Source: Microbacterium sp. Root180
Lineage (GTDB): Bacteria > Actinomycetota > Actinomycetes > Actinomycetales > Microbacteriaceae
Assembly (NCBI RefSeq): GCF_001428485.1
Contig: NZ_LMHS01000003.1
Coordinates: 1,378,876 to 1,442,875 of the forward strand
Direction: 5' to 3'
DNA: 64,000 bases
The notes beneath the pieces are model-generated. The model had not been told where the DNA came from, searched no databases, and worked only from the letters and a program-made list of their open reading frames with translations. Shown here piece after piece: positions 8,102 through 16,727 of the stretch. The translations under genes were made by a program, and so were the position numbers. The number at the start of each line of letters is the position of its first letter. Position 1 is the first letter of the stretch.

Positions 8102-10021
8102 ATGAAGCCGGAACGATTCATGTGGCTCGTCGTCATGCCGATCATCGCCGTCGCGGCCGTGATCGCCCTGATCCTCACCGGGACCGTGGGCCGTGACTCC
8201 GACGAGGAGACCGAAGGCGAAGCATCCTGGACCTTCCTGGTCTACATGATGGGCGACACGAACCTCGAGCCGTACGCACTGGACGACCTCACCGAGATGG
8301 CCTCGGTCGGTTCGAGCGGCGAGCTCAACATCGTGGCCATGGTGGACCGCAGCCCCGACTATTCGTCGGACGGCGTGCTCGATCTCGATGACTGGGAGGA
8401 CACCAAGCTGCTCGAAGTGCAGCAGGACGAGTTCGTCGAGCTCGCCGACCTGGGTGAGCTCAACACCGGTGACCCCGACACGCTCGCGACGTTCGTCGAG
8501 ACCGCTGTCACCGAGTACCCGGCCGACAACTATGCGCTGTTGCTATGGGATCACGGCGGGGGCTGGTTGGGCATGGGCGCAGACGAGACCGACGGTGAAG
8601 ATCCGCTCGGGCTCGACGAGATCGCCGCGGGCATTGACGCGGGGCTGGCCGAGACCGGCGTCGACAAGCTGGACATGATCGGCTTCGACGCGTGCCTCAT
8701 GGCGACCTACGAGGTCGTGAGCACGCTCGCGCCCTACGCCGACTACATGGTCGCGTCCGAGGAGGTCGAGCCCGGCCACGGGTGGAACTACCAGCAGCTC
8801 GCCCTGATCGAGCAGCAGCCGCAGACCGATGCTCCGGCCCTCGCGTCCGCGATGCTCGACGGGTATTCGGAGCAGGCCGTGGAGGAAGGCACTGATTCCG
8901 ACATCACACTCGGAATCCTCGACCTCGCCGGAGTCGACGAGCTGCAGGCGGCGATGAGCGACGTGGCCGAGGCGTACATCGACGATCCGGGTGCGTACAC
9001 CCCGGAGCTGGCGTCCGCGCAGCAGGATGTGCTCGAGTTCGGCCGTGATCCGGACCCGGCCGACAGCATGTACCAGATCGACCTCGGGGGCTTCCTCGCC
9101 AACCTCGCCGAGAGCGGCGACGGCGAACTGGCCGCACGGGCGACCGAGGCGATGGACGCCCTGGACGCGATGGTGGTCGAGCACGTGGCGGGGCCGGCGA
9201 CGGCGGCGTCGACCGGTCTGTCGATCTACTTTCCGCCGCTGCAGAGCTACTTCTACGACGACTATCTCGCGCTCCAGGGCGTTCCGACATGGCCGGCGAC
9301 GCTCGCGGAGTTCTTCACGAGCGGAGCGCTGCTCGACGAGTCGTCCCGCGCTGTCTTCGACGACGATGCGATGCTGGAGGCGAGCTTCGGGGAGGACGGG
9401 CTCAGCGTGTTCGTGCCTCTGGAAGAGGGCACCGATGAGTCGGTGGTCGAGGCATCCGTGGCCGTCGGATTCGAGCGCGAAGGCGACTCGGTGTACGTGC
9501 TCGAGATGCCTGCCGAGCTCGTGGATGAGGACGGGCGAGTCGGAATCCAGGCCGACTACGACCTCACCTACATGCTCATCGGAGACGGCGAGGACGAGCA
9601 CCTGGTGTACCAGAGCGTCGGCATCGATCCCGGCACCGGTCATACGGTGATCGACATCCCCCTGGATTACGTCGCGCCCGGCGACGACCCGGACGAGTTC
9701 GAGGACGCCCTTCTGTCCATCGTCCTCGACGACGACGGCACGATCCTGGAGGAGGACCTGTTCGCGCGCGACGCGAGCGGCACGCTCGGGGGATTCGAGC
9801 CCGACCCCGACGGCCTCTTCTTCCCCGTCGCCCTGGTGTCGACCGCCGACGGCGAGTGGGTCTACGAGCGCACCGGCGAGGTGGGCATCTGGTCGGACTT
9901 CGAGAACCTCGAGTACATCCTCGAGACGATCGAGCCGGGCACCGAGCTCATGCTCGACGTGTCTGTGCGGGACTACGCCGGCACGGGCGACTACGCGGTG
10001 TTCAGCGTCGAGGCCGAGTGA
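8102..10021 (+). CDS. Clostripain-family (C11) cysteine peptidase, membrane-anchored
   Basis: 639 residues from ATG 8102 (GAAGGAGTGG upstream). One transmembrane anchor at about 8-27, then an acidic external region. The peptidase core has FLVYMMGDTNLE near 45-56, the catalytic His in LLWDHGGGW (His151) and the catalytic Cys in IGFDACLMATYE (Cys198), then SEEVEPGHGWNY, all typical of C11 enzymes, which cleave after basic residues. The last 200 or so residues are beta-rich and acidic, probably an accessory domain. It likely acts at the outer face of the cell. It converges with the gene at 10028, only six bases away. Confidence 0.9.
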   Translation: MKPERFMWLVVMPIIAVAAVIALILTGTVGRDSDEETEGEASWTFLVYMMGDTNLEPYALDDLTEMASVGSSGELNIVAMVDRSPDYSSDGVLDLDDWEDTKLLEVQQDEFVELADLGELNTGDPDTLATFVETAVTEYPADNYALLLWDHGGGWLGMGADETDGEDPLGLDEIAAGIDAGLAETGVDKLDMIGFDACLMATYEVVSTLAPYADYMVASEEVEPGHGWNYQQLALIEQQPQTDAPALASAMLDGYSEQAVEEGTDSDITLGILDLAGVDELQAAMSDVAEAYIDDPGAYTPELASAQQDVLEFGRDPDPADSMYQIDLGGFLANLAESGDGELAARATEAMDALDAMVVEHVAGPATAASTGLSIYFPPLQSYFYDDYLALQGVPTWPATLAEFFTSGALLDESSRAVFDDDAMLEASFGEDGLSVFVPLEEGTDESVVEASVAVGFEREGDSVYVLEMPAELVDEDGRVGIQADYDLTYMLIGDGEDEHLVYQSVGIDPGTGHTVIDIPLDYVAPGDDPDEFEDALLSIVLDDDGTILEEDLFARDASGTLGGFEPDPDGLFFPVALVSTADGEWVYERTGEVGIWSDFENLEYILETIEPGTELMLDVSVRDYAGTGDYAVFSVEAE

Positions 10022-10027
10022 GGCAGA

Positions 10028-11104
10028 TCAGTCGGTGCGATCCGCGGCTTCGAGGAAGCGGATGAAGACGGCGATCCAGCCGAAGATCAGCGCGAACACG
10101 ATGATCTCGAACGCGGTGAGAGAGAAGTAGCCGACCGCCGGGATGAAGAGGATCACCGACGCGATGGTCGCGGCGAAGAACGACCACGACGCGACGAAGT
10201 AGGTGCGCGGCATCCCCCGCAGCAGGTTCGGACCGCTCACGAGCAGCACGATGAACATCGCGGCCATGCCCGACGCGGAGATGTTGTGCAGGGCGAGGTT
10301 CACGTCGACCGGGAAGATGCCGACGCACGCGAGCATGATGCCCATCACGACGAAGAGCACCGGAACGACCCGGGCGCCGCGCGGGTTCGCGAGCACTCCG
10401 GCAGCGACGAGCTGGTCCATGTCGTTTGCGATATACACCGCGAAGGTCGTGACGAGAAGGCCGCCCGCGATGAGCGTGCCGTTGAAGATCCAGCTCGACA
10501 GCGCGTCGAACGAGCCGAGATGACTGAAGTGGACCGTCCACCACTCCGGGTCGGGCGTGGTCACCATGGCCGTGAGCGTGCCGATGACGATGAACGCCAT
10601 CAGAAGCGAGGACATGCGCTGCGTGGTCATGCTCGACGCCGAGAGATACACGATGTATGTCGTCAGGCCGAGCGTCACGGTCATGAGCACCACGGCCCAG
10701 AACGTGACCACCGGCAGTCCGATGAAGCCGAGAGCGAGCACGCGATAGAGCGCGTAGGTGGCGAGGAACGCCAGCACGGTGTGCACGATGACGACCGAGA
10801 TCGTGTTCACGGTGAACTTCCACGAGGGAAGCGTGCGGCGCCACTCCTGCCCCGGACGCCGCCGCGCCCGCCAGTAGCCGATCGTCGATGAGACCGCCGC
10901 CACGACGGCCGCGCCGATCGAGGCCCACATCGCGAACGGGTCCTCGTCGGCGAGGGTGAGCCGCGCAGCGATGAAGGCGACGACGAGTCCGTACACGGCG
11001 CCGACCACGCCGCCGGCGAAGGCGAGATAGACCGCCTCGGACTCGATGCGGCGCGTCGGCGCGGGCGTTCCGTCGGGCAGCGTCGCGGGGCTGGGCGAGG
11101 TCAT
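10028..11104 (-). CDS. DUF998-type multi-pass membrane protein
   Basis: 358 residues with about nine or ten hydrophobic segments. The C-terminal half (about 175-350) matches the DUF998 pattern: TTPDPEWWTVHFSHLG followed by SSWIFNGTLIAGG, then LHNISASGMA. No catalytic residues can be named and the function of the family is unknown. The half-size protein at 11237-12514 shares WW..HFS.LGSFD, FNGT and related positions, so the two are paralogues. The start ATG 11104 follows a region shared with the ABM-like gene upstream (58 bases). Confidence 0.85.
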   Translation of the reverse strand: MTSPSPATLPDGTPAPTRRIESEAVYLAFAGGVVGAVYGLVVAFIAARLTLADEDPFAMWASIGAAVVAAVSSTIGYWRARRRPGQEWRRTLPSWKFTVNTISVVIVHTVLAFLATYALYRVLALGFIGLPVVTFWAVVLMTVTLGLTTYIVYLSASSMTTQRMSSLLMAFIVIGTLTAMVTTPDPEWWTVHFSHLGSFDALSSWIFNGTLIAGGLLVTTFAVYIANDMDQLVAAGVLANPRGARVVPVLFVVMGIMLACVGIFPVDVNLALHNISASGMAAMFIVLLVSGPNLLRGMPRTYFVASWSFFAATIASVILFIPAVGYFSLTAFEIIVFALIFGWIAVFIRFLEAADRTD

Positions 11105-11162
11105 GGCGCCAGTGTAGAACCGGCGGATGCCGCGTCCCCGCGACGCGCCAGACGCGTCAGCG

Positions 11163-11786
11163 TCAGTGCGCTCTGTGGAGCCAGGGGCGCAGCATCCTCG
11201 TGACCCACGGAAGAACGAGGTACGTCATGAGCGGCGTCAGAAGGACAGTCGCGAGGAGGACGCGGAGTACGAGCGGCCAATCCGCGAAACCCGGGACGAA
11301 GCCGAGAAGCCACGACGCGAGGAGGTTCGTGGGGAAGAAGCCGAGCCAGATCGTGACGGCTTGCTTCCAGCGGGGCGGCGCTGCGGGAATCGGCTGCTGA
11401 ATCGGGCCGGTCGGGTCTGCGGCATCCGCTGGTCCGGCGTGGCGAGTCTCGACGTGTGTCGCGAAGGGAGCGTCGAACCATCCTTCGATGCCGGTGCGGC
11501 GCTCGACGCGGACTTCACTCGCGAAGGCACGACCCGAATCGAGCCACCACGACCGCTGGGACGACTGCTCCCACGCTTCGAGGGTCGGGATGTCGCTGAA
11601 GCGGTAGAGCATGTACCAGAGGTCGCTGCCTTCGCCGGCGCGTACCCATCCCGAGCCGAGGAAACCCGCGAAGCCGGTCGCGAGATCTGTGCCGGCCTGC
11701 ATCCAACTGGTCGCCTCGACCGTGCGAGATGGGTCGATGCGTCGTTCGATCGCAACGGTGATGGGGTGGGCCACGGGTTCTGCCAT
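11163..11786 (-). CDS. ABM-like (antibiotic biosynthesis monooxygenase fold) membrane protein
   Basis: 207 residues from ATG 11786 (ATG 11795 is also possible). The N-terminal 110 residues form an ABM-type ferredoxin-like domain (VAIERRIDP, LYRFSDIPTLEAWEQS, WWLDSGRA). The end has two hydrophobic helices (about 145-200, beginning KQAVTIWLGFFPTNLLASW). Proteins of this shape are widespread and membrane bound, and mostly lack an assigned substrate. The start lies within the open frame of the DUF998-like gene upstream in another reading frame. Codon pattern and homology favour the ABM frame in the overlap. Confidence 0.8.
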   Translation of the reverse strand: MAEPVAHPITVAIERRIDPSRTVEATSWMQAGTDLATGFAGFLGSGWVRAGEGSDLWYMLYRFSDIPTLEAWEQSSQRSWWLDSGRAFASEVRVERRTGIEGWFDAPFATHVETRHAGPADAADPTGPIQQPIPAAPPRWKQAVTIWLGFFPTNLLASWLLGFVPGFADWPLVLRVLLATVLLTPLMTYLVLPWVTRMLRPWLHRAH

Positions 11787-12514
11787 GACACCCATTCCAC
11801 AGGATCGTGCTGCCGTTCGGCGACCTCGGCCGCGAGATCGGCGCGGTGGTGAGCCGGCGAGTCGGGGCAGGCGGCGAGCGTGCGGGGGAGCGTGCTCAGC
11901 CAGGCGCCGACCGACGCGAAGCCGAAGAACTCGAAGCATGCGAGCGTGATGAAGCCCGCAGTGAGGAGCACCATCCCCGTCGCGAGCAGCACGACGCAGA
12001 GCGCGGACACCGCCCGGAAGCGCTGGGAGAATCCGGGGATCCCGAGGCTCGACGCGACGATCGCGAGAAGCGAAAGGCCCAGACCGGCCGCCGCGATGTC
12101 GTGCATGACGGTGCTCACCGGGATGGGGATCAGACCCACGACGGTCAGATGCAGACCCGCGGATACGACGGACACGCGGAAGGCGCGCGCCGTGCGGCGT
12201 CCGGTTGTGGTGGGGAGTACGGTGACGGCGAGAACACCGTAGGTGGCGAGCAGGAATCCGGATACGATCGCCGTGCCGTTGAAGACGTGTCCGGAAAGAT
12301 CGTCGAAGCTGCCGAGCCGGGAGAAGTGCAACTGCCACCACAGTGGGTCGCGCGTCGTGAGGATCGCTATGATCACTCCGGCGGCAAGCGCGGCCATTGC
12401 TCCGTTGCTGAAGTGATGGGCATGGTGACGGGCCCGATGTCGCGGCGCGGACGCGCGGGCGATCGGGGTGACGCTCAAGCGTTCGGGAGGGGCGAGGAGG
12501 GTCAACGGGCTCAC
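11237..12514 (-). CDS. Short DUF998-like membrane protein with runaway 3' end
   Basis: The GTG start at 12514 has GAAG five bases upstream. About the first 215 codons (to near 11870) encode six hydrophobic helices with DUF998 features (LWWQLHFSRLGSFDD, HVFNGTAIVSG). They correspond to the C-terminal half of the paralogue at 10028-11104. Where that paralogue ends, this frame has no stop and runs on to 11237 through the ABM-like gene in the wrong frame, giving a Ser/Arg-rich tail unlike protein. Either the natural stop was lost by a small frameshift near 11790-11870 or the long tail is really made; the former seems likelier. Confidence 0.55.
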   Translation of the reverse strand: MSPLTLLAPPERLSVTPIARASAPRHRARHHAHHFSNGAMAALAAGVIIAILTTRDPLWWQLHFSRLGSFDDLSGHVFNGTAIVSGFLLATYGVLAVTVLPTTTGRRTARAFRVSVVSAGLHLTVVGLIPIPVSTVMHDIAAAGLGLSLLAIVASSLGIPGFSQRFRAVSALCVVLLATGMVLLTAGFITLACFEFFGFASVGAWLSTLPRTLAACPDSPAHHRADLAAEVAERQHDPVEWVSWQNPWPTPSPLRSNDASTHLARSRRPVGCRPAQISRPASRVSSARDGYAPAKAATSGTCSTASATSRPSKRGSSRPSGRGGSIRVVPSRVKSASSAAPASKDGSTLPSRHTSRLATPDQRMPQTRPARFSSRFPQRRPAGSKPSRSGSASSPRTSSRRGFSASSRVSRIGRSYSASSSRLSF

Positions 12515-12919
12515 GTTCTTCAGGTGCGGCGAGCCCCGAAGTCCCCGACCCCCCTAGTCGATTACCTCGGGGATCGTCGTGCTCTTTGCGGACGCGATCC
12601 CCAGATCAGCGGTATTGCCGCTGCCAGTATGATAACGCCCCAATGATGTAATTCCCCAGGGCGTATCCGAAATCAGGCATGAGCCGGTTCACAGGATGCA
12701 CCGATACTCTGGAGTGGTCGGCTCTGGACACCGCGCTGTGCGCGGATGGGTTTGTGAGTCCAAGGGGCCGATGGTGGAGACGGATCCGTCTCGACGACCA
12801 TCATCTGAATGGCCCCCGGCCGACGACAGTCCGGGTCTCTCCCTGCCGCTCCCAGCGGCGTCGCACGTATGCGATCGCGGAGTGCTGTTCCCACGAGAAC
12901 GAACCCAGAAGGACACCCC
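12515..12919. other. Divergent intergenic region before the DEAD-box helicase
   Basis: About 405 bases between two divergent genes. It must hold the promoters of both and a leader of up to about 200 bases for the helicase. 12600-12700 is relatively AT-rich (TATGATAACG near 12627, AATGATGTAAT near 12640) and a plausible promoter zone. The only strong structure is the palindrome at 12770-12816. No conserved small protein was recognised. Confidence 0.55.
12770..12816. promoter_or_regulatory. Nested palindrome in the helicase leader
   Basis: A perfect 16-base palindrome GAGACGGATCCGTCTC (12777-12792) lies between GATGGT (12770-12775) and ACCATC (12797-12802). Outside these, GGGGCC (12764-12769) can pair with GGCCCC (12811-12816). 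As RNA it would fold into a long hairpin about 100 bases before the helicase start; as DNA it could be an operator. RNA helicase genes often have regulated leaders, but this one is not a motif I know. Confidence 0.5.
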
Positions 12920-15022
12920 GTGCCCAAGAACAAGAAGCCCGCGGGCGGTCGCCCCGCCAAGAATTTCGACCCCCGCTACGGCGCCAAGACGAACTACCAG
13001 GACCGCAAGCGCCGGCCCGGAGAATCGTCCGCCGGCACGGCCGGCAGCAAGAGCGCCGGTCACCGGGGACACCGCCCCGAGACGACGGATGCCGCACCCA
13101 AGCGTCGCTGGACGGCGCAGGAGCGCGTCGGCCGCGACGAGTCTCGTGGCATCCGCACCCACGGCCAGGGTCGCGACGACCGGCGTTCGTTCGACGACCG
13201 TCCGGCCCGTCGGGATGATCGTCCGGCGCGTTCGTTCGATGACCGCCCGCGTCGCGACGACCGTCCGGCGCGCCCGCAGGATGACCGTCCCCGCCGGGAT
13301 GACCGTGGGGCGCGTTCGTATGACGACCGCCCGCGTCGGGATGACCGTCCGGCGCGTTCGTTCGATGACCGTCCGGCACGTCGCGATGACCGTCCGGCCC
13401 GTCGCGACGACCGTCCCGCGCGTTCGTTCGATGACCGCCCGCGTCGCTCGTACGATGACCGGCCCGCGCGCCCGGCACACCTCGATCGCGTCGATCGCGA
13501 CGACCGGCGCTCGTTCGGCGACGCCCGCCCTTCGTACCGCCGCGATGACCGTCCGGCGCGTTCGTTCGATGACCGTCCGCGTCGCGACGACCGGCCCCGT
13601 CAGGACGATCGTCCGCGTCGCGATGACCGCCCGCGTCGGGATGACCGTCCGGCGCGCTCGTTCGACGACCGCCCGCGTCGGGACGACCGGCCCCGTCAGG
13701 ACGATCGCCCGCGCCGGGATGACCGCCCGGCCCGCTCGGATTGGAACGCTCCCGCCCGCACGGCCGCACACGAGGCGCATGTCGACGTCGTCCACGAGCG
13801 CCTGCAGGCCGAGGCTGTGCAGGCCGGCGAGGTCGCGAATGTGACCTTCGGCGACCTCGGACTGGGCGAGAACATCGTCCGCACGCTCGCCGAGCTCGGC
13901 GCCGCGACGCCGTTCCCGATTCAGGCGGCGACGATCCCGCCGATCCTCGAGGGCAAGGACGTCCTGGCACGCGGTCGCACCGGCTCGGGCAAGACGATCG
14001 CGTTCGGCGCCCCTCTCGTCGAGAGCGTCCTCCAGTCGCAGGCGGGCCAGCGTCGCGAGTTCGCGCGTGCGCCGAAGGCGCTCATCCTCGCGCCGACCCG
14101 TGAGCTCGCGCTGCAGATCGACCGCACGATCCAGCCGATCGCCCGCAGCGTCGGCCTGTTCACCACGCAGATCTACGGCGGCGTGCCGCAGGGCCGTCAG
14201 GTGGGCGCGCTCCGCAAGGGCGTCGACATCATCATCGGGACCCCCGGCCGCATCGAGGACCTCGTCAAGCAGGGCAAGCTCGATCTCTCCCAGATCCGCA
14301 TCGCGGTGCTGGACGAGGCCGATCACATGTGCGAACTCGGCTTCCTCGAGCCCGTGCAGCGGATCCTCCGCCTGACGGCGGAGGGCAGCCAGAAGCTCCT
14401 GTTCTCGGCGACTCTCGACCGTGAGGTCGCGGCGCTCGTGGACGAGTTCCTCGTCGACCCGTCCGTGTACGAGGTGGCCGGTGAGGACCAGGACTCCGGC
14501 ACGATCGACCACCGCGTGCTGGTCATCGAGCACCGCGACAAGGCCGAGATCCTGACGTCGCTGGTCGACCGCGACGGCAAGACCCTCGTGTTCGCCCGCA
14601 CCCGCGCGTACGCCGAGATGCTCGCCGAGCAGTTCGACGACGCCGGGATCTCCGCGCTCGCGCTCCACGGCGACCTCAATCAGGCCAAGCGCACGCGCAA
14701 CCTCGAGAAGATGACGTCCGGCCGGGTCCACGTGCTGGTGGCGACGGATGTCGCGGCACGCGGCATCCACGTCGACGACATCGATCTCGTGGTCCAGGCG
14801 GACGCACCCGACGAGTACAAGACGTACCTTCACCGCTCGGGGCGCACCGGTCGCGCCGGGCGCTCGGGAACCGTGGTCACGCTGATCACGCGCCAGCGTC
14901 GCCGCCGTATGACGGAGCTGCTCGACCGCGCCGAGATCGACGCGCCGTTCGAGGATGCCGCCCCCGGCGACGACGTGATCGAGGAGCTCACCGGGCGTCA
15001 GCTCGCGAACGTCGACGCCTGA
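12920..15022 (+). CDS. DEAD-box RNA helicase with long RDD-rich N-terminus
   Basis: 700 residues from GTG 12920, with AGAAGGA upstream; the frame is open further upstream but without a start signal. Residues about 75-275 are low complexity, built from [14 protein letters not shown]-like units. The helicase core follows: a Q-motif region [27 protein letters not shown] (about 352), [23 protein letters not shown] (about 463), FSATLDRE, then [20 protein letters not shown] and [13 protein letters not shown] in the second lobe. It probably remodels RNA in ribosome assembly, decay or the cold. The Arg/Asp region may bind RNA or promote condensates. Confidence 0.93.
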   Translation: MPKNKKPAGGRPAKNFDPRYGAKTNYQDRKRRPGESSAGTAGSKSAGHRGHRPETTDAAPKRRWTAQERVGRDESRGIRTHGQGRDDRRSFDDRPARRDDRPARSFDDRPRRDDRPARPQDDRPRRDDRGARSYDDRPRRDDRPARSFDDRPARRDDRPARRDDRPARSFDDRPRRSYDDRPARPAHLDRVDRDDRRSFGDARPSYRRDDRPARSFDDRPRRDDRPRQDDRPRRDDRPRRDDRPARSFDDRPRRDDRPRQDDRPRRDDRPARSDWNAPARTAAHEAHVDVVHERLQAEAVQAGEVANVTFGDLGLGENIVRTLAELGAATPFPIQAATIPPILEGKDVLARGRTGSGKTIAFGAPLVESVLQSQAGQRREFARAPKALILAPTRELALQIDRTIQPIARSVGLFTTQIYGGVPQGRQVGALRKGVDIIIGTPGRIEDLVKQGKLDLSQIRIAVLDEADHMCELGFLEPVQRILRLTAEGSQKLLFSATLDREVAALVDEFLVDPSVYEVAGEDQDSGTIDHRVLVIEHRDKAEILTSLVDRDGKTLVFARTRAYAEMLAEQFDDAGISALALHGDLNQAKRTRNLEKMTSGRVHVLVATDVAARGIHVDDIDLVVQADAPDEYKTYLHRSGRTGRAGRSGTVVTLITRQRRRRMTELLDRAEIDAPFEDAAPGDDVIEELTGRQLANVDA
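13180..13740 (+). repeat. Imperfect coding repeats of the RDD region
   Basis: Degenerate 12- to 48-base units encode runs of Asp-Asp-Arg-Pro with Ala-Arg-Ser-Phe in between. Unit ATGACCGTCCGGCGCGTTCG and close variants recur many times. All changes keep the frame, so the array is maintained as protein. The identical longer blocks (for example near 13550-13600 and 13640-13690) suggest recent slippage or unequal exchange. Confidence 0.85.
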
Positions 15023-15035
15023 CGACCCCGCCCGC

Positions 15036-15070
15036 GACGGCCGCCCGCGATCCTCGGATCGCCGGCGGTC
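15036..15070. terminator. Imperfect hairpin between convergent genes
   Basis: GACGGCCGCCCGCGATCC and GGATCGCCGGCGGTC can pair around a two-base loop, with a few bulged bases. It lies 14 bases after the helicase stop and 18 bases before the stop of the TetR gene, so it could end transcription from both sides. There is no T-tract, usual for high-GC actinobacteria. Confidence 0.45.
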
Positions 15071-15087
15071 GTTCGGCGTTCCGGGCG

Positions 15088-15753
15088 TCAGGCCGCGGCG
15101 GGCACGCGATCGATCCCGGCGACCGCGGCGGGGTCGGCGCCGAGCGACAGCAGCCGGGCTCGCAGCGCGGTGGCGGCGCGGTCGTACGGGTCGGCGCTGG
15201 CGTGCAGGAGCGATCGCGTGTTCGCGGCCTCGAGGAACGAGACGATCTCGAACGTGAGCTGGCGCGCGTCGTCGAGGCCCGGAAGCTCGCCGGCGGCGAT
15301 CGCGTACTCGATCGACACCGTAAGGTAGTCCTCCCAGGCGCTCGAGGCGGCCATGACGGCATCGCGCACCGGACCCGGCCGCGAATCGAACTCGACCGAG
15401 GTCGCCGCGAAGAAGCATCCGCCACGGAAGACGCGCTCGTCGGAGTACGCGAGCCACGACGAGATCAGGGCGCAGACCCGTCCCAGTCCCCGTTCTGAGC
15501 CGGCGCGTGCCGGGGCGATGACGCGCTCGATGAAGACGTCCCGTGCGGCGGCGACCGTCGCGAGCTGCAACTGCTCCTTCGAGCCGAACAGCGTCGCAAC
15601 GCCGCTCTTGCTGTGGCCTGCGGCATCCGCCAGCCGTCCGATGGTGAGGCCCTCGAGACCGTCCACCGACGCGGCGTCGATGGCGGCTGCGAGGATCACG
15701 CGCCGGGACTCGTCGCCGCGCGCGCGGCGGCCATCGCGGGGCTCTTGCACCAT
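15088..15753 (-). CDS. TetR-family transcriptional regulator
   Basis: 221 residues. The N-terminal helix-turn-helix spans about 15-62 (ILAAAIDAASVDGLEGLTIG, then LADAAGHSKSGVATLFGSKE, which contains the recognition helix). The C-terminal half is helical and ligand-binding, with TetR_C features (GGCFFAATSVEFDSRPGPVRD). It is divergent from an alpha/beta hydrolase gene, with palindromic sites at 15767-15804 between them. The likely model is that it represses itself and the hydrolase and is released by a small ligand. Confidence 0.92.
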   Translation of the reverse strand: MVQEPRDGRRARGDESRRVILAAAIDAASVDGLEGLTIGRLADAAGHSKSGVATLFGSKEQLQLATVAAARDVFIERVIAPARAGSERGLGRVCALISSWLAYSDERVFRGGCFFAATSVEFDSRPGPVRDAVMAASSAWEDYLTVSIEYAIAAGELPGLDDARQLTFEIVSFLEAANTRSLLHASADPYDRAATALRARLLSLGADPAAVAGIDRVPAAA

Positions 15754-15766
15754 GAGTTCAGGTTAC

Positions 15767-15804
15767 CGTACGATCGTTCGTATTCATACGTACGATCGTA
15801 CGTA
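15767..15804. promoter_or_regulatory. Paired palindromic operators between tetR and hydrolase
   Basis: 15787-15804 is a perfect 18-base palindrome (TACGTACGATCGTACGTA). 15767-15780 is a near-perfect second one (CGTACGATCGTTCG, one mismatched pair). Centres are 22 bases apart, about two helix turns, so two TetR dimers could bind on one face. They cover the whole promoter space of the divergent pair. Confidence 0.85.
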
Positions 15805-15823
15805 CATCTCGATCGGAGAAGCC

Positions 15824-16723
15824 ATGGATCTCGCACTCTCCACCGCCGGCTCGGCCGTGCGCGCCGCCGGGCGCGTGTCCCCGCGCTGGGGCGCCGCCGT
15901 CGCCCTGCCGCTCTTCGCGCGGGTGTCGCGGCCTCGGCCGGTGCACCCCGACGACCGTCCCACCATGGGAAGGGCGCGGCGGTCCAGCATCCGCATCCCC
16001 GGTCTCGATCGGCGCGGCGTCGATCTCACGGTCTACGAGTGGGGCCGCGGGACCAACGTCGTCCTGCTCGCCCACGGCTGGAACGGCCGGGCCTCGCAAT
16101 TCGCAACGCTCGTGCGCGAGCTGGTGTCGGAGGGCTGGCGCGTGGTCGCGTTCGACGCTCCCGGGCACGGCGAGACTCCCGGCGGCGGCACGTATCTCGT
16201 CGACTGGACGGATGCGCTCGCCGGGCTGCAGCGCCGCTACGGCCGCATCCACGCCATGATCGGGCACTCCTTCGGCGGCCTCGCGGCGCTCGTCGCTGCG
16301 GGCGCCGGCGTGCAGGTCGACCGCGTGGTGACGATCGCCGCACCAGGCGACGCCGACCTGCTGCTCTCCCAGTTCCAGGCGATGCTCGGGTATGACGGCC
16401 GCACCGCCGCGGCGCTGCGGGAGCGATTCGCCGCGCGCTACTTCCCGGGCGAAGCGGATCCGTTCGCGCGACTGTCGCCGCTGCAGCGCGCGCTGCCGCC
16501 CTCGGTCCCGTTGCTGGCCGTCCACGATGAGGAGGATCGCGTGGTCCCCGTCGGGGAGCTCGGGCGGATCGTGGCTGCTCACCCGACCGCGCGGGTGGTG
16601 AACACCACCGGGTTCGGGCACAACCGCGTGCTCACCGCGGATCCCGTGCTCGACGCGGTGGTCGAGTTTCTCGCGCAGCGGTCGGCCGTGCCGCATCCCG
16701 GCACCGTGCGCGCTGCCGTTTGA
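15824..16723 (+). CDS. Alpha/beta hydrolase
   Basis: 299 residues from ATG 15824 with GGAGAA upstream. Fold markers are the oxyanion segment LLAHGWNGRA, the nucleophile elbow GHSFGG, the acid in HDEEDRVVP and the His in GFGHNRVL near the C-terminus. The first 40 residues are a short hydrophobic or amphipathic lead. Substrate is unknown; an esterase or lipase-like role is likely. Expression is probably controlled by the divergent TetR regulator. It converges with the radical SAM gene, four bases apart. Confidence 0.9.
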   Translation: MDLALSTAGSAVRAAGRVSPRWGAAVALPLFARVSRPRPVHPDDRPTMGRARRSSIRIPGLDRRGVDLTVYEWGRGTNVVLLAHGWNGRASQFATLVRELVSEGWRVVAFDAPGHGETPGGGTYLVDWTDALAGLQRRYGRIHAMIGHSFGGLAALVAAGAGVQVDRVVTIAAPGDADLLLSQFQAMLGYDGRTAAALRERFAARYFPGEADPFARLSPLQRALPPSVPLLAVHDEEDRVVPVGELGRIVAAHPTARVVNTTGFGHNRVLTADPVLDAVVEFLAQRSAVPHPGTVRAAV

Positions 16724-16727
16724 CGGG

